A stretch of 5,478 nt of DNA from DATFLL01 sp035267785 (GCA_035267785.1 DATFLL010000099.1:1-5478), one strand, 5' to 3'. Shown: positions 1 to 5,478, numbered from the stretch's first letter. Notes: generated by a model from the sequence alone, not told the origin. Program-made: numbers and translations.

Positions 1-1733
1 CGCTGGTCATCGGTGCGGGCGGCGGTGGGCTGCGCGCGGCGTTGCAGCTCTCACAGGCCGATCTGAACGTGGCCGTGGTCTCCAAGGTGTTCCCGACACG
101 TTCACACACCGTGGCGGCGCAGGGCGGCATCAATGCGGCCCTCGGCAACGTGGTGCCGGACAACTGGCACTGGCACATGTATGACACTGTCAAGGGCAGC
201 GACTACCTGGGTGACCAGGACGCGATCGAATATATGTGCCGGGCGGCCTCGCACCTGGTGATCGAGCTCGAGCACGCCGGCATCCCGTTCTCGCGTCTGG
301 ACAACGGCGGCATCTATCAGCGCCCCTTCGGCGGACAGAGCCAGAACTTCGGCGGCGAGCAGGCGGCGCGTACCTGCGCGGCGGCCGATCGTACCGGCCA
401 CGCGCTGCTGCATACCCTCTACCAGCAGAACATCCGGGCCAAGACCCACTTCTTCGACGAGTATTTCGCCATCGATCTGGTGCGCGATGCCGAGGGGTTC
501 ATCCTCGGCGCGGTGGTCCTGGAGATCGAGACCGGCGAGCCGCTGCTCATCGAGGCCAAGACCACGCTCATCGCCACCGGCGGTGCCGGGCAGCTGTTCC
601 GTACCAATACGAACGCCCACATCAACACCGGCGATGGTTTGGCCATGGCGCTGCGCGCCGGCATCCCGCTGCAGGATATGGAGTTCTTCCAGTTCCATCC
701 GACTGGCATTGCCGGCAAGGGCATGTTGATCACCGAGGGGGCCCGCGGCGAGGGCGGTTATCTGGTCAACAAGGACGGCGAGCGCTTCATGGAACGCTAC
801 GCGCCGCATGCCAAGGATCTGGCCAGCCGCGACGTGGTCAGCCGGGCCATTGCCACGGAGGTCCGTGAGGGCCGCGGCTGCGGCCCGAAGGGCGACCATG
901 TGCTGCTCAAGCTCGACCACCTGGGCGAGGAGGTGGTCGCCAAGCGCCTGCCGGGCATCCGCGACATGGCGCGCACTTTCCTGCACATCGACCCGGCCAG
1001 CGCCCCCGTCCCGGTGTTTCCCACGGCGCACTACACCATGGGCGGCATTCCGACCGATCGCCAGGGCCAGGTGGTGGTGCCGGTCGAGCAGGGCGAGGAG
1101 CCGATCCCCGGGCTGTACGCGGCAGGCGAGTGCGCCTGCGTCTCGGTCCACGGCGCCAATCGCCTCGGCGGCAACTCCCTGCTCGATATCGTCGTCTTCG
1201 GGCGTGCGGCGGGCAACCACATCATCGAATACCTTAAGGAAAACCGTTATCACCGCGCCCTGGACGAGGGCAGCGTCGGCCAGGCACTCGACCGACTGGC
1301 TCGCTGGGACCATCACGGCGAGGGCGAGTCGGTCGACGCCCTGCGCGGCGAGCTCCAGGATACGATGGAGCGCTACTGCGGCGTATTCCGGCGCGAGGAG
1401 GTGCTCGCCGAGGGCCTGGAGAAGGTGTTGGCGATCGGAGAGCGTGTGCAGCATGCACGCCTGCGCGATCACTCCAAGGTCTTCAACACGGCCCGTATCG
1501 AGGCCCTGGAGCTGGAAAACCTCGTCGACATCGCCGTGGCGACCGTCGCCTCGGCACTGGCGCGCAAGGAAAGCCGCGGCGCGCACTCGCGTATCGACTA
1601 TCCCGAGCGCAACGACCAGAACTGGCTCAAGCACAGCCTATACTACAAAGAGGACCAGCGGCTCGACTACAAACCCGTGCGTCTCAAACCCATTACCGTC
1701 GACTCCTTCCCGCCAAAGGAGAGAGTTTACTGA
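1..1733 (+). CDS. sdhA: Succinate dehydrogenase flavoprotein subunit, 5' end cut by window
   Basis: Catalytic subunit of complex II: it oxidises succinate to fumarate on covalently bound FAD and passes electrons to SdhB, on the cytoplasmic face of the inner membrane. The frame is open from base 3. The first visible residues, LVIGAGGGGLRAAL, are the Rossmann FAD-binding motif, so by comparison with E. coli SdhA (588 aa) only about 10 residues are missing. The TTG at 42 is internal and is not the start. Visible residue 35 is the His of SKVFPTRSHTV, the FAD attachment site (E. coli His45). Catalytic-site residues are all present: His232 in FHPTG, Arg276 in ASRDVV, His343 in AHYTMGG and Arg387 in GANRLGGNS. 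The C-terminus, FPPKERVY, matches the family ending. The 576 visible residues are intact with no frameshift. sdhC and sdhD are expected upstream, outside the window. sdhB follows, but after an unusual 224-bp gap filled by a repeat element. Confidence 0.98.
   Translation, partial: LVIGAGGGGLRAALQLSQADLNVAVVSKVFPTRSHTVAAQGGINAALGNVVPDNWHWHMYDTVKGSDYLGDQDAIEYMCRAASHLVIELEHAGIPFSRLDNGGIYQRPFGGQSQNFGGEQAARTCAAADRTGHALLHTLYQQNIRAKTHFFDEYFAIDLVRDAEGFILGAVVLEIETGEPLLIEAKTTLIATGGAGQLFRTNTNAHINTGDGLAMALRAGIPLQDMEFFQFHPTGIAGKGMLITEGARGEGGYLVNKDGERFMERYAPHAKDLASRDVVSRAIATEVREGRGCGPKGDHVLLKLDHLGEEVVAKRLPGIRDMARTFLHIDPASAPVPVFPTAHYTMGGIPTDRQGQVVVPVEQGEEPIPGLYAAGECACVSVHGANRLGGNSLLDIVVFGRAAGNHIIEYLKENRYHRALDEGSVGQALDRLARWDHHGEGESVDALRGELQDTMERYCGVFRREEVLAEGLEKVLAIGERVQHARLRDHSKVFNTARIEALELENLVDIAVATVASALARKESRGAHSRIDYPERNDQNWLKHSLYYKEDQRLDYKPVRLKPITVDSFPPKERVY
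1715..1723 (+). promoter_or_regulatory. Possible orphaned Shine-Dalgarno at the sdhA 3' end
   Basis: AAAGGAGAG lies inside the last codons of sdhA, 7 nt before its stop codon. This is where the ribosome binding site of a tightly linked sdhB would be expected, yet no start codon follows at usable spacing: the repeat element begins right after the sdhA stop. My inference is that this was the original sdhB site before the element arrived. Caution: the same bases encode the Lys-Glu-Arg of the FPPKERVY tail, in which PPK is conserved, so part of the match may be forced by the protein. Confidence 0.35.
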
Positions 1734-1735
1734 CG

Positions 1736-1953
1736 AGTTGGCAGTCTGCAGTTTGCAGTTGGCAGAAAGAGGCGGGCATCGGTGACGGTGGGGAACAATC
1801 GTGAGGGGAGAGGGGTGAGGTGTGAGGCGGCAAGAATGAAGAACATCTATGATCGTTTGCGCTGGCATCAGGCTGACGCTGTTCGCCTCACGCCTGACAC
1901 CTCACACCTCACGGCTTCTTTCTGCGGACTGTCGACTGCCAACTGAGAACTGC
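1736..1953 (+). repeat. Heptad-repeat inverted element, copy 1 (between sdhA and sdhB)
   Basis: The left half has about four GTTGGCA-type heptads (1738-1765), a linker (1766-1800) and about four GTGAGGG-type heptads (1801-1829). A centre of about 54 bp follows, and the right half repeats both heptad types as reverse complement (1884-1953) without the linker. Long-range pairing is visible: GTTGGCAGTC (1738-1747) with GACTGCCAAC (1934-1943), GCAGAAAGA (1762-1770) with TCTTTCTGC (1917-1925), and GTGAGGCG (1822-1829) with CGCCTCAC (1884-1891). The transcript could therefore fold as one long imperfect hairpin. The long, linker-containing arm is on the left. The element starts about 2 bp after the sdhA stop and ends 4 bp before the sdhB start. 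It is not CRISPR-like and encodes no transposase; a non-autonomous, amplified repeat family is the likely class. Confidence 0.85.
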
Positions 1954-1957
1954 TTTT

Positions 1958-2653
1958 ATGCGCTTTTCGATTTATCGCTATAATCCCGAGACCGACGCGG
2001 CGCCGCGCATGCAGGACTACGAGCTGGCCGAGGTCGAGCCGGGGATGATGCTGCGCGATGCGCTGCTGCGCATCAAGGCCGAGGACGAAACCCTAAGCTT
2101 TCGCCACTCCTGCGGGGAGGGCGTCTGCGGTTCGGACGCGATGAACATCAACGGGCGCAACAGCCTCGCCTGTATCACGCCGTTGAAGGGGCTGCGCGAG
2201 CCGGTGGAGGTGCGTCCGATGCCGGGCATGCCGGTCATTCGCGACCTCGTGGTGGACATGAGCCAGTTCTTCCAGCACTACCGCGCCGTCAAGCCGTATC
2301 TCATTGTCCACGAACCCGAGCCCGAGGTGGAGTACCGTCAGTCGCCGGCCGATCGCGAAAAGCTCGACGGGCTGTACGAATGCATCTTGTGCGGCTGCTG
2401 CTCGACGGCCTGCCCGTCGTTCTGGTGGAATCCGGACAAGTTCCGGGGCCCGGCGGCCCTGCTGCAGTCCTATCGCTTCCTCGCCGACAGCCGCGACCAG
2501 GCCACCGACGAGCGGCTCAACGAGCTCGACGGCGCCTATCGCCTGTTTCGCTGCCACGGGATCATGAATTGCGTGGACGTCTGCCCCAAGGGATTGAATC
2601 CGACGGCCGCCATTCACCACATCAAGGCGCTGATGCTCAAGCAGACCGTTTGA
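1958..2653 (+). CDS. sdhB: Succinate dehydrogenase iron-sulfur subunit
   Basis: Electron-transfer subunit of complex II, carrying electrons from SdhA-FAD through three Fe-S clusters to the quinone site at the membrane anchors. It is 231 aa (E. coli SdhB 238). The N-terminal ferredoxin domain binds [2Fe-2S] through Cys52, Cys57, Asp60 and Cys72 (SCGEGVCGSD, then SLAC); Asp as third ligand is the same as in E. coli. The C-terminal domain has Cys142, Cys145, Cys148 and Cys209 for [4Fe-4S], and Cys152, Cys199 and Cys205 for [3Fe-4S]. FWWNP (155-159) and Cys199-His200 match the quinone-site region. The ATG at 1958 is supported by alignment to the family N-terminus. No convincing Shine-Dalgarno precedes it: the upstream bases are repeat-element heptads ending at 1953, with only a weak GAG at 1945-1947. 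Translation may depend on reinitiation or on access to an unstructured start. sdhE begins immediately after its stop. Confidence 0.98.
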   Translation: MRFSIYRYNPETDAAPRMQDYELAEVEPGMMLRDALLRIKAEDETLSFRHSCGEGVCGSDAMNINGRNSLACITPLKGLREPVEVRPMPGMPVIRDLVVDMSQFFQHYRAVKPYLIVHEPEPEVEYRQSPADREKLDGLYECILCGCCSTACPSFWWNPDKFRGPAALLQSYRFLADSRDQATDERLNELDGAYRLFRCHGIMNCVDVCPKGLNPTAAIHHIKALMLKQTV

Positions 2654-2962
2654 GTGTTGCCGAAGGCCCGCTGCCCGTCCGCCGTGTCCGAGCTCACTTC
2701 CGAACCCGCCGCCAACCGCTCGCTTGAGCGCAACCGGCTCTATTGGCAGTGCCGGCGAGGCATGCTGGAACTCGATGCGCTGCTGCTGGGTTTTCTGGAT
2801 CGGCGCTACGACCAATTGGACGATGCCGGCCGGGCGGCCTTCGAGCGGCTATTGAGCTGCCCGGATCCATTGCTGCTGGATTACCTCATGGCCCGGACCA
2901 TACCGATCGACAAGGATGTCGCCGATGTCGTCAACGCGATACGCAGCGCCGTTGAACCTTGA
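2654..2962 (+). CDS. sdhE: FAD assembly factor SdhE
   Basis: Small cytoplasmic protein of the SdhE/Sdh5 family that binds SdhA and promotes covalent attachment of FAD. It is also known as YgfY or CptB. The diagnostic region is WQCRRGMLELD, containing the RGM-x-E motif that contacts SdhA, followed by the helical pattern LLGFLDRRYDQLDDAGRAAF and ERLLSCPDPLLLDYLM, close to E. coli ERRIF-LLECDDPDLFNWLM-type sequence. The longest frame gives 102 aa from a GTG directly after the sdhB stop (TGA-GTG). E. coli SdhE is 88 aa, so a GTG at 2684 (92 residues) is a realistic alternative; neither has a clear Shine-Dalgarno. The extra N-terminal residues are not conserved in my memory of the family. Direct abutment with sdhB implies one transcript and probably coupled translation. 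Its place beside sdhAB fits the assembly role better than the older antitoxin description. Confidence 0.93.
   Translation: MLPKARCPSAVSELTSEPAANRSLERNRLYWQCRRGMLELDALLLGFLDRRYDQLDDAGRAAFERLLSCPDPLLLDYLMARTIPIDKDVADVVNAIRSAVEP
2912..2916 (+). promoter_or_regulatory. Ribosome binding site for cptA, inside sdhE
   Basis: AAGGA sits 8 nt before the ATG at 2925. It overlaps the upstream candidate ATG at 2916 and so cannot serve it. This favours the inner start for cptA. Confidence 0.55.
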
Positions 2963-3383
2963 ACTGCGCCCTTCGCGGCGCATGGCGGTCGGTCTGATGC
3001 TCGTCCACTGTGTGGCACTGGCGGCGTTGTGTCTGCCTATGCTGGTGCCGGTCGCGCTACGCTTCCTGCTGGCAGCCGTCATTCTCTGGCATTTGATTCG
3101 CGTTTTGTCGCGCCATGCCTGGCTCACCGACTCGAACGCCGTGGTCCGCCTGATCTGGGGCGAGGACGGGCTTTGGACACTGGTCAACCGCGACGGCTCC
3201 GCTCGCACCGCAACCTTATTGGGCGACAGCTACGTCAGCCTACCCTTGATCGTCCTGCGCCTGTCCTGCCTCGACGGCGGCACCCGCGCCGTCGCCCTGG
3301 TCGGCGACATGGTCGATGGCGACAGCCTGCGGCGTCTTAGGGTTCGATTGAGGCTCGAAGGCACCGGAGACGACGAGGAGTGA
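2925..3383 (+). CDS. cptA: YgfX/CptA family small membrane protein
   Basis: The protein has 152 aa from ATG 2925 (155 from ATG 2916). It starts with LNLELRPSRR, then has two closely spaced hydrophobic segments, about residues 24-43 and 45-63 in the 155-aa numbering, and a soluble C-terminal domain with the family pattern of a tryptophan-containing strand (GLWTLVNRDG) and a late VGDMVDGDSLRRLRVRLRL segment. This architecture and the overlap with sdhE match YgfX (E. coli about 135 aa). In E. coli it was reported as an inner-membrane toxin acting on MreB and FtsZ with SdhE as antitoxin; later work on SdhE supports a flavinylation role, so the toxin label should be treated with caution. The reading frame overlaps the end of sdhE by 38 bp, indicating one operon and translational coupling. 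Low sequence conservation in this family makes the name less certain than for its neighbours. Confidence 0.87.
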   Translation: MSSTRYAAPLNLELRPSRRMAVGLMLVHCVALAALCLPMLVPVALRFLLAAVILWHLIRVLSRHAWLTDSNAVVRLIWGEDGLWTLVNRDGSARTATLLGDSYVSLPLIVLRLSCLDGGTRAVALVGDMVDGDSLRRLRVRLRLEGTGDDEE

Positions 3384-3391
3384 GATATCGA

Positions 3392-3592
3392 GAGTTGGCA
3401 GTCGGCAGTTAGCAGTTAGCAGTTGGCAGAGAAAGGCCATGAGGGGTGAGGGGTGAGGCGTGAGGTGAAGCAACTCAACCGCACAACCCGGCAATCACGC
3501 CAACTCGCCTTCATCCTTGACGCCTCACTCCTGACTCCTCACGATCGTTCCACCGTTACCGATGCCCGCCTCTTTCTGCCAACTGCCAACTG
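3392..3592 (-). repeat. Heptad-repeat inverted element, copy 2 (between cptA and nadB)
   Basis: This is the second copy of the element found between sdhA and sdhB, in the opposite orientation. The left (short) arm has five GTTGGCA-type heptads (3394-3428) and about four GAGGGGT-type heptads (3441-3467). The centre is about 55 bp. The right (long) arm has CCTCACT-type heptads (3521-3542), the linker, and two CAACTGC-type heptads (to 3592). Arms pair over GCAGTTGGCAGA (3419-3430) with TCTGCCAACTGC (3575-3586), and GTGAGGCG (3453-3460) with CGCCTCAC (3521-3528). Positions 3558-3586 are a perfect 29-bp inverted match to 1755-1783 of copy 1. Here it lies between convergent genes, so a role as a bidirectional transcript end structure is possible, though no T-tract follows. 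Confidence 0.85.
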
Positions 3593-3606
3593 ATGACCGT
3601 CGACTT

Positions 3607-3619
3607 CGCCCGAAGGGCG
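3607..3619. terminator. Short GC hairpin between cptA and nadB
   Basis: CGCCC-GAA-GGGCG is a perfect 5-bp stem with a 3-nt loop in the convergent gap, between the repeat element and the nadB stop. No real T-run follows on either strand (GCGTTCTCTG on +, AAGTCGACGG on -), so it is a poor intrinsic terminator at best. Confidence 0.2.
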
Positions 3620-3656
3620 GCGTTCTCTGTGTTGATTCCAAAGCGTTGATATGGCC

Positions 3657-5291
3657 TCAGGAGGCGGTGAAGCCGGCAGGGGTCAGGACGGTGTTGGTCG
3701 GGCGATGGCTGGTGTCGAGGTGGGGATAGTCGAGGGTGTAGTGCAGGCCGCGGCTTTCGCGGCGCAGCAGGGCGGAGCGGATGATGAGGTCGGCGACCTC
3801 GGTGAGGTTGCGCAGCTCCAGCAGGTCGCTGGTGACGCGGAAGTTGCCGTAGTACTCGTCGATCTCGCTGCGCAGCAGGTCGACGCGGTGTTTGGCGCGC
3901 TGCAGGCGCTTGCTGGTGCGCACGATACCGACGTAGTCCCACATGAAACGGCGCAGCTCGTCCCAGTTGTGGGCGACCACGACCTCTTCGTCGGAGTCGG
4001 TCACTCGGCTCTCGTCCCAGGCGGGCAGCTCTCCGGGCATGGCGGCCTGCTCGCCGTGGGCCAGCAGATATTCGGCCGCCGACTCGGCGAAGACCAGGCA
4101 CTCGAGCAGCGAGTTGCTGGCCATGCGGTTGGCCCCGTGCAGACCCGTATAGGCGACCTCGCCGATGGCGAACAGGCCCGGCACGTCGGTCTGGCCGTGG
4201 GTATCGGTGAATAGGCCCCCGCAGGTGTAATGCGCGGCGGGGACCACCGGTATGGGTTCGCTGGTCATGTCGTAGCCGAGCTTGAGCAGGCGCTCGTAGA
4301 TCGTCGGAAAATGGCCGGTGATGAATTCGGCCGGCTTGTGGCTGATGTCCAGATAGACGAAGTCGGCGCCGGTGCGTTTCATCTCGTGGTCGATGGCCCG
4401 GGCGACGATATCGCGCGGGGCGAGCTCGGCGCGCGCGTCGAAGCGCTCCATGAAGCGGCTCCCGTCGGCAAGCAGCAGATGTCCGCCTTCGCCGCGCACG
4501 GCCTCGCTGATGAGGAAGGTGCGCGCCTTGGGATGGAACAGGCAGGTCGGGTGAAACTGGTTGAATTCCATGTTGGCGACCCGGCAACCGGCGCGCCAGC
4601 CCATGGCGATGCCGTCGCCGCTGGCGCTGTCGGGGTTACTGGTATAGAGGTAGACCTTGCTGGCCCCGCCGGTGGCCAGGACCACGTGCCGGGCGCGAAA
4701 AACCCGCACGTGCCCGCTGGCGCGATCCAGCACATAGGCGCCCAGGCAGCGGTTCGGTCCGCTGTCGGACGGAAGGCCGACCTTGCGGGTGGTGATCAGG
4801 TCGACCGCGTTGTGCTGTTCGAACACCGTGATGTTGGGATGTTCCCGGACGCGTTCGCTGAGCGTCGTCTCCAACGCCTTGCCCGTGGCGTCATCGGCGT
4901 GAATGATGCGCCGGTGGCTGTGCCCGCCCTCGCGCGTCAAGTGGTAGCCCTCGCTGGCGTCCGATCCTCCGCTGCGCGTAAACGGTACCCCTTGATCGAT
5001 GAGCCAATGGATGACACCGGCGCCGTGCTCGACGGTGAACTCAACGACGTCCGGATCGCACAGCCCCGCACCGGCATCCAGGGTGTCGGCCACGTGAGAT
5101 TCGACCGAATCGTGGGAATCGAGCACGGCCGCAATACCACCCTGGGCCCAGAGGGTGCAGCCATCCAGTAATGGTCCCTTTGAAATCAATGAGATAGTGA
5201 ACTGCTCGGCCAGGCGGAGGGCGAGGCTCAAGCCGGCTGCGCCGGCGCCGATGATCAAAACATCGGATTGTTCTTGTTCGTTCACGGTCAA
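3657..5291 (-). CDS. nadB: L-aspartate oxidase
   Basis: Cytoplasmic FAD enzyme that oxidises L-aspartate to iminoaspartate, the first step of de novo NAD synthesis; NadA then makes quinolinate. It can use oxygen or fumarate as electron acceptor in characterised homologues. The 544 aa match E. coli NadB (540 aa) along the whole length: FAD motif DVLIIGAGAAGLSLALRLAEQ-type start (residues 10-30), AQGGIAAV (49-56), and active-site residues Glu121 (LTREGGHSHRR), His247 (FHPTC), Arg293 (APRDIVARAI), His354 (AAHYTCGG) and Arg389 (GANRMASNS). It lacks the SHTV histidine of SdhA, as expected for non-covalent FAD. The start is either TTG 5291 or GTG 5285 (542 aa); an in-frame TAA directly precedes the TTG, and neither has a good Shine-Dalgarno. 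I think the GTG is the likelier start. It is convergent with the sdh operon and not co-transcribed with it. Confidence 0.98.
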   Translation of the reverse strand: MTVNEQEQSDVLIIGAGAAGLSLALRLAEQFTISLISKGPLLDGCTLWAQGGIAAVLDSHDSVESHVADTLDAGAGLCDPDVVEFTVEHGAGVIHWLIDQGVPFTRSGGSDASEGYHLTREGGHSHRRIIHADDATGKALETTLSERVREHPNITVFEQHNAVDLITTRKVGLPSDSGPNRCLGAYVLDRASGHVRVFRARHVVLATGGASKVYLYTSNPDSASGDGIAMGWRAGCRVANMEFNQFHPTCLFHPKARTFLISEAVRGEGGHLLLADGSRFMERFDARAELAPRDIVARAIDHEMKRTGADFVYLDISHKPAEFITGHFPTIYERLLKLGYDMTSEPIPVVPAAHYTCGGLFTDTHGQTDVPGLFAIGEVAYTGLHGANRMASNSLLECLVFAESAAEYLLAHGEQAAMPGELPAWDESRVTDSDEEVVVAHNWDELRRFMWDYVGIVRTSKRLQRAKHRVDLLRSEIDEYYGNFRVTSDLLELRNLTEVADLIIRSALLRRESRGLHYTLDYPHLDTSHRPTNTVLTPAGFTAS

Positions 5292-5478
5292 TTAGACTGG
5301 TTTGCGGCGAGGGTGCGGGTATCTTTTCGCGTCAGGCCCGCACGATCGGGCGCGGCAATGTGAGGCCGAGCTTTCGTTGTGGTGCCCATTAAGGCTAAAA
5401 TTCCCCGTCTTTGTGTGACTTAGCCACGGCTGCTAGCCGACTCCAGCTTGGGGCAACTATACCCAAAAGAGCGGTCGC
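5292..5478. promoter_or_regulatory. nadB upstream region, probably divergent promoter region
   Basis: No convincing gene lies here on either strand. It must contain the nadB leader. A TATAGT hexamer on the - strand (5461-5456) could be a -10 box whose -35 would fall just outside the window; this is weak. A small perfect hairpin, CGGCT-GCT-AGCCG, lies at 5427-5439, and TTGGG (5448-5452) with CCCAA (5462-5466) forms a short inverted repeat. In Pseudomonas and E. coli relatives rpoE/algU is transcribed away from nadB, so the + strand may carry its promoter. Confidence 0.45.
5453..5478 (+). promoter_or_regulatory. Possible extracytoplasmic-sigma (RpoE-type) promoter, cut by window end
   Basis: GCAACTA (5453-5459) resembles the GGAACTT -35 box of sigma-E promoters. 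A CCCAAAA tract follows in the spacer, then GGTCGC at the window end, which resembles the start of a GTCTGA -10 box. The spacing to the TC is about 15 nt, slightly short. An autoregulated rpoE promoter would be expected here from synteny. The match is imperfect and the sequence ends within it. Confidence 0.25.

Noticed and set aside
42..44. TTG as the sdhA start
   Set aside because: The same frame is open upstream to the window edge and encodes the conserved FAD-binding glycine motif, so the true start is outside.
102..1634. 510-codon open frame antisense to sdhA
   Set aside because: It lies entirely opposite a fully conserved sdhA and has a low-complexity Ala/Arg/Val/Asp-rich composition with no recognisable domain; long antisense frames are common in GC-rich genes.
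808..1785. 325-codon + strand frame overlapping sdhA in another frame
   Set aside because: Ser/Arg/Ala/Trp-rich composition typical of a frame-shifted GC-rich gene; sdhA itself is intact in the other frame.
1638..1868. 76-codon - strand frame containing LTPHPSPLT and NCKLQTAN-like peptides
   Set aside because: The peptides are simple translations of the 7-bp repeats, continued into sdhA antisense sequence; no evidence of a gene.
1736..1953. Insertion sequence or transposase remnant in the sdhA-sdhB gap
   Set aside because: No transposase-like frame and no obvious target-site duplication; the content is explained by heptad repeats plus a short centre.
2654..3383. Classical toxin-antitoxin module
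   Set aside because: SdhE is best supported as the FAD assembly factor for SdhA and sits in the sdh operon; the toxin activity of YgfX/CptA cannot be judged from sequence.
3394..3467. CRISPR array
   Set aside because: The repeats are 7 bp, contiguous and without unique spacers; there are no cas genes.
3556..4587. 343-codon - strand frame overlapping the 3' half of nadB
   Set aside because: It is an Arg/Pro/His-rich out-of-frame shadow of nadB and runs into the repeat element.
4230..5171. 313-codon + strand frame opposite nadB, and a similar one at 3651-4214
   Set aside because: Both are antisense to clearly conserved nadB codons and show no family features.

Overview
The window is a high-GC stretch of a gammaproteobacterial chromosome. 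It carries the 3' part of a succinate dehydrogenase operon and an aspartate oxidase gene facing it. The order sdhA-sdhB-sdhE-cptA(ygfX), then nadB on the opposite strand, together with E. coli-like sequence in all five proteins, points to a gammaproteobacterium, possibly a purple-sulfur or sulfur-oxidising type. That lineage guess is inference; no marker gene is present.

Layout on the + strand: sdhA runs in from before the window and ends at 1733. A 224-bp gap (1734-1957) follows, almost entirely filled by a repeat element. Then come sdhB (1958-2653), sdhE (from 2654 or an inner start, to 2962) and cptA (from 2925 or 2916, to 3383), packed tightly with a start directly after a stop or overlapping reading frames. 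A second copy of the element, in the opposite orientation, fills most of the 273-bp gap 3384-3656. nadB lies on the - strand (5291 to 3657), convergent with the sdh operon. The last 187 bp (5292-5478) are non-coding on the visible evidence and should hold the nadB promoter. In related bacteria rpoE/algU starts divergently just beyond this point.

How the genes fit together: SdhA (covalent FAD) and SdhB (three Fe-S clusters) are the soluble half of complex II. SdhE is the small assembly factor that promotes attachment of FAD to SdhA. CptA/YgfX is a small membrane protein usually encoded next to SdhE. NadB is a soluble, non-covalently flavinylated paralogue of SdhA that starts NAD synthesis from aspartate.

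The most unusual content is the pair of ~200-220 bp elements. Each consists of two kinds of 7-bp tandem repeat (GTTGGCA-type outside, GAGGGGT-type inside) arranged as a large imperfect inverted repeat around a ~55-bp centre. The two copies share a 29-bp perfect match, have the same asymmetry, and lie in opposite orientation flanking sdhB-sdhE-cptA. The first copy splits sdhA from sdhB, ends 4 bp before the sdhB start codon and leaves sdhB without a clear ribosome binding site.
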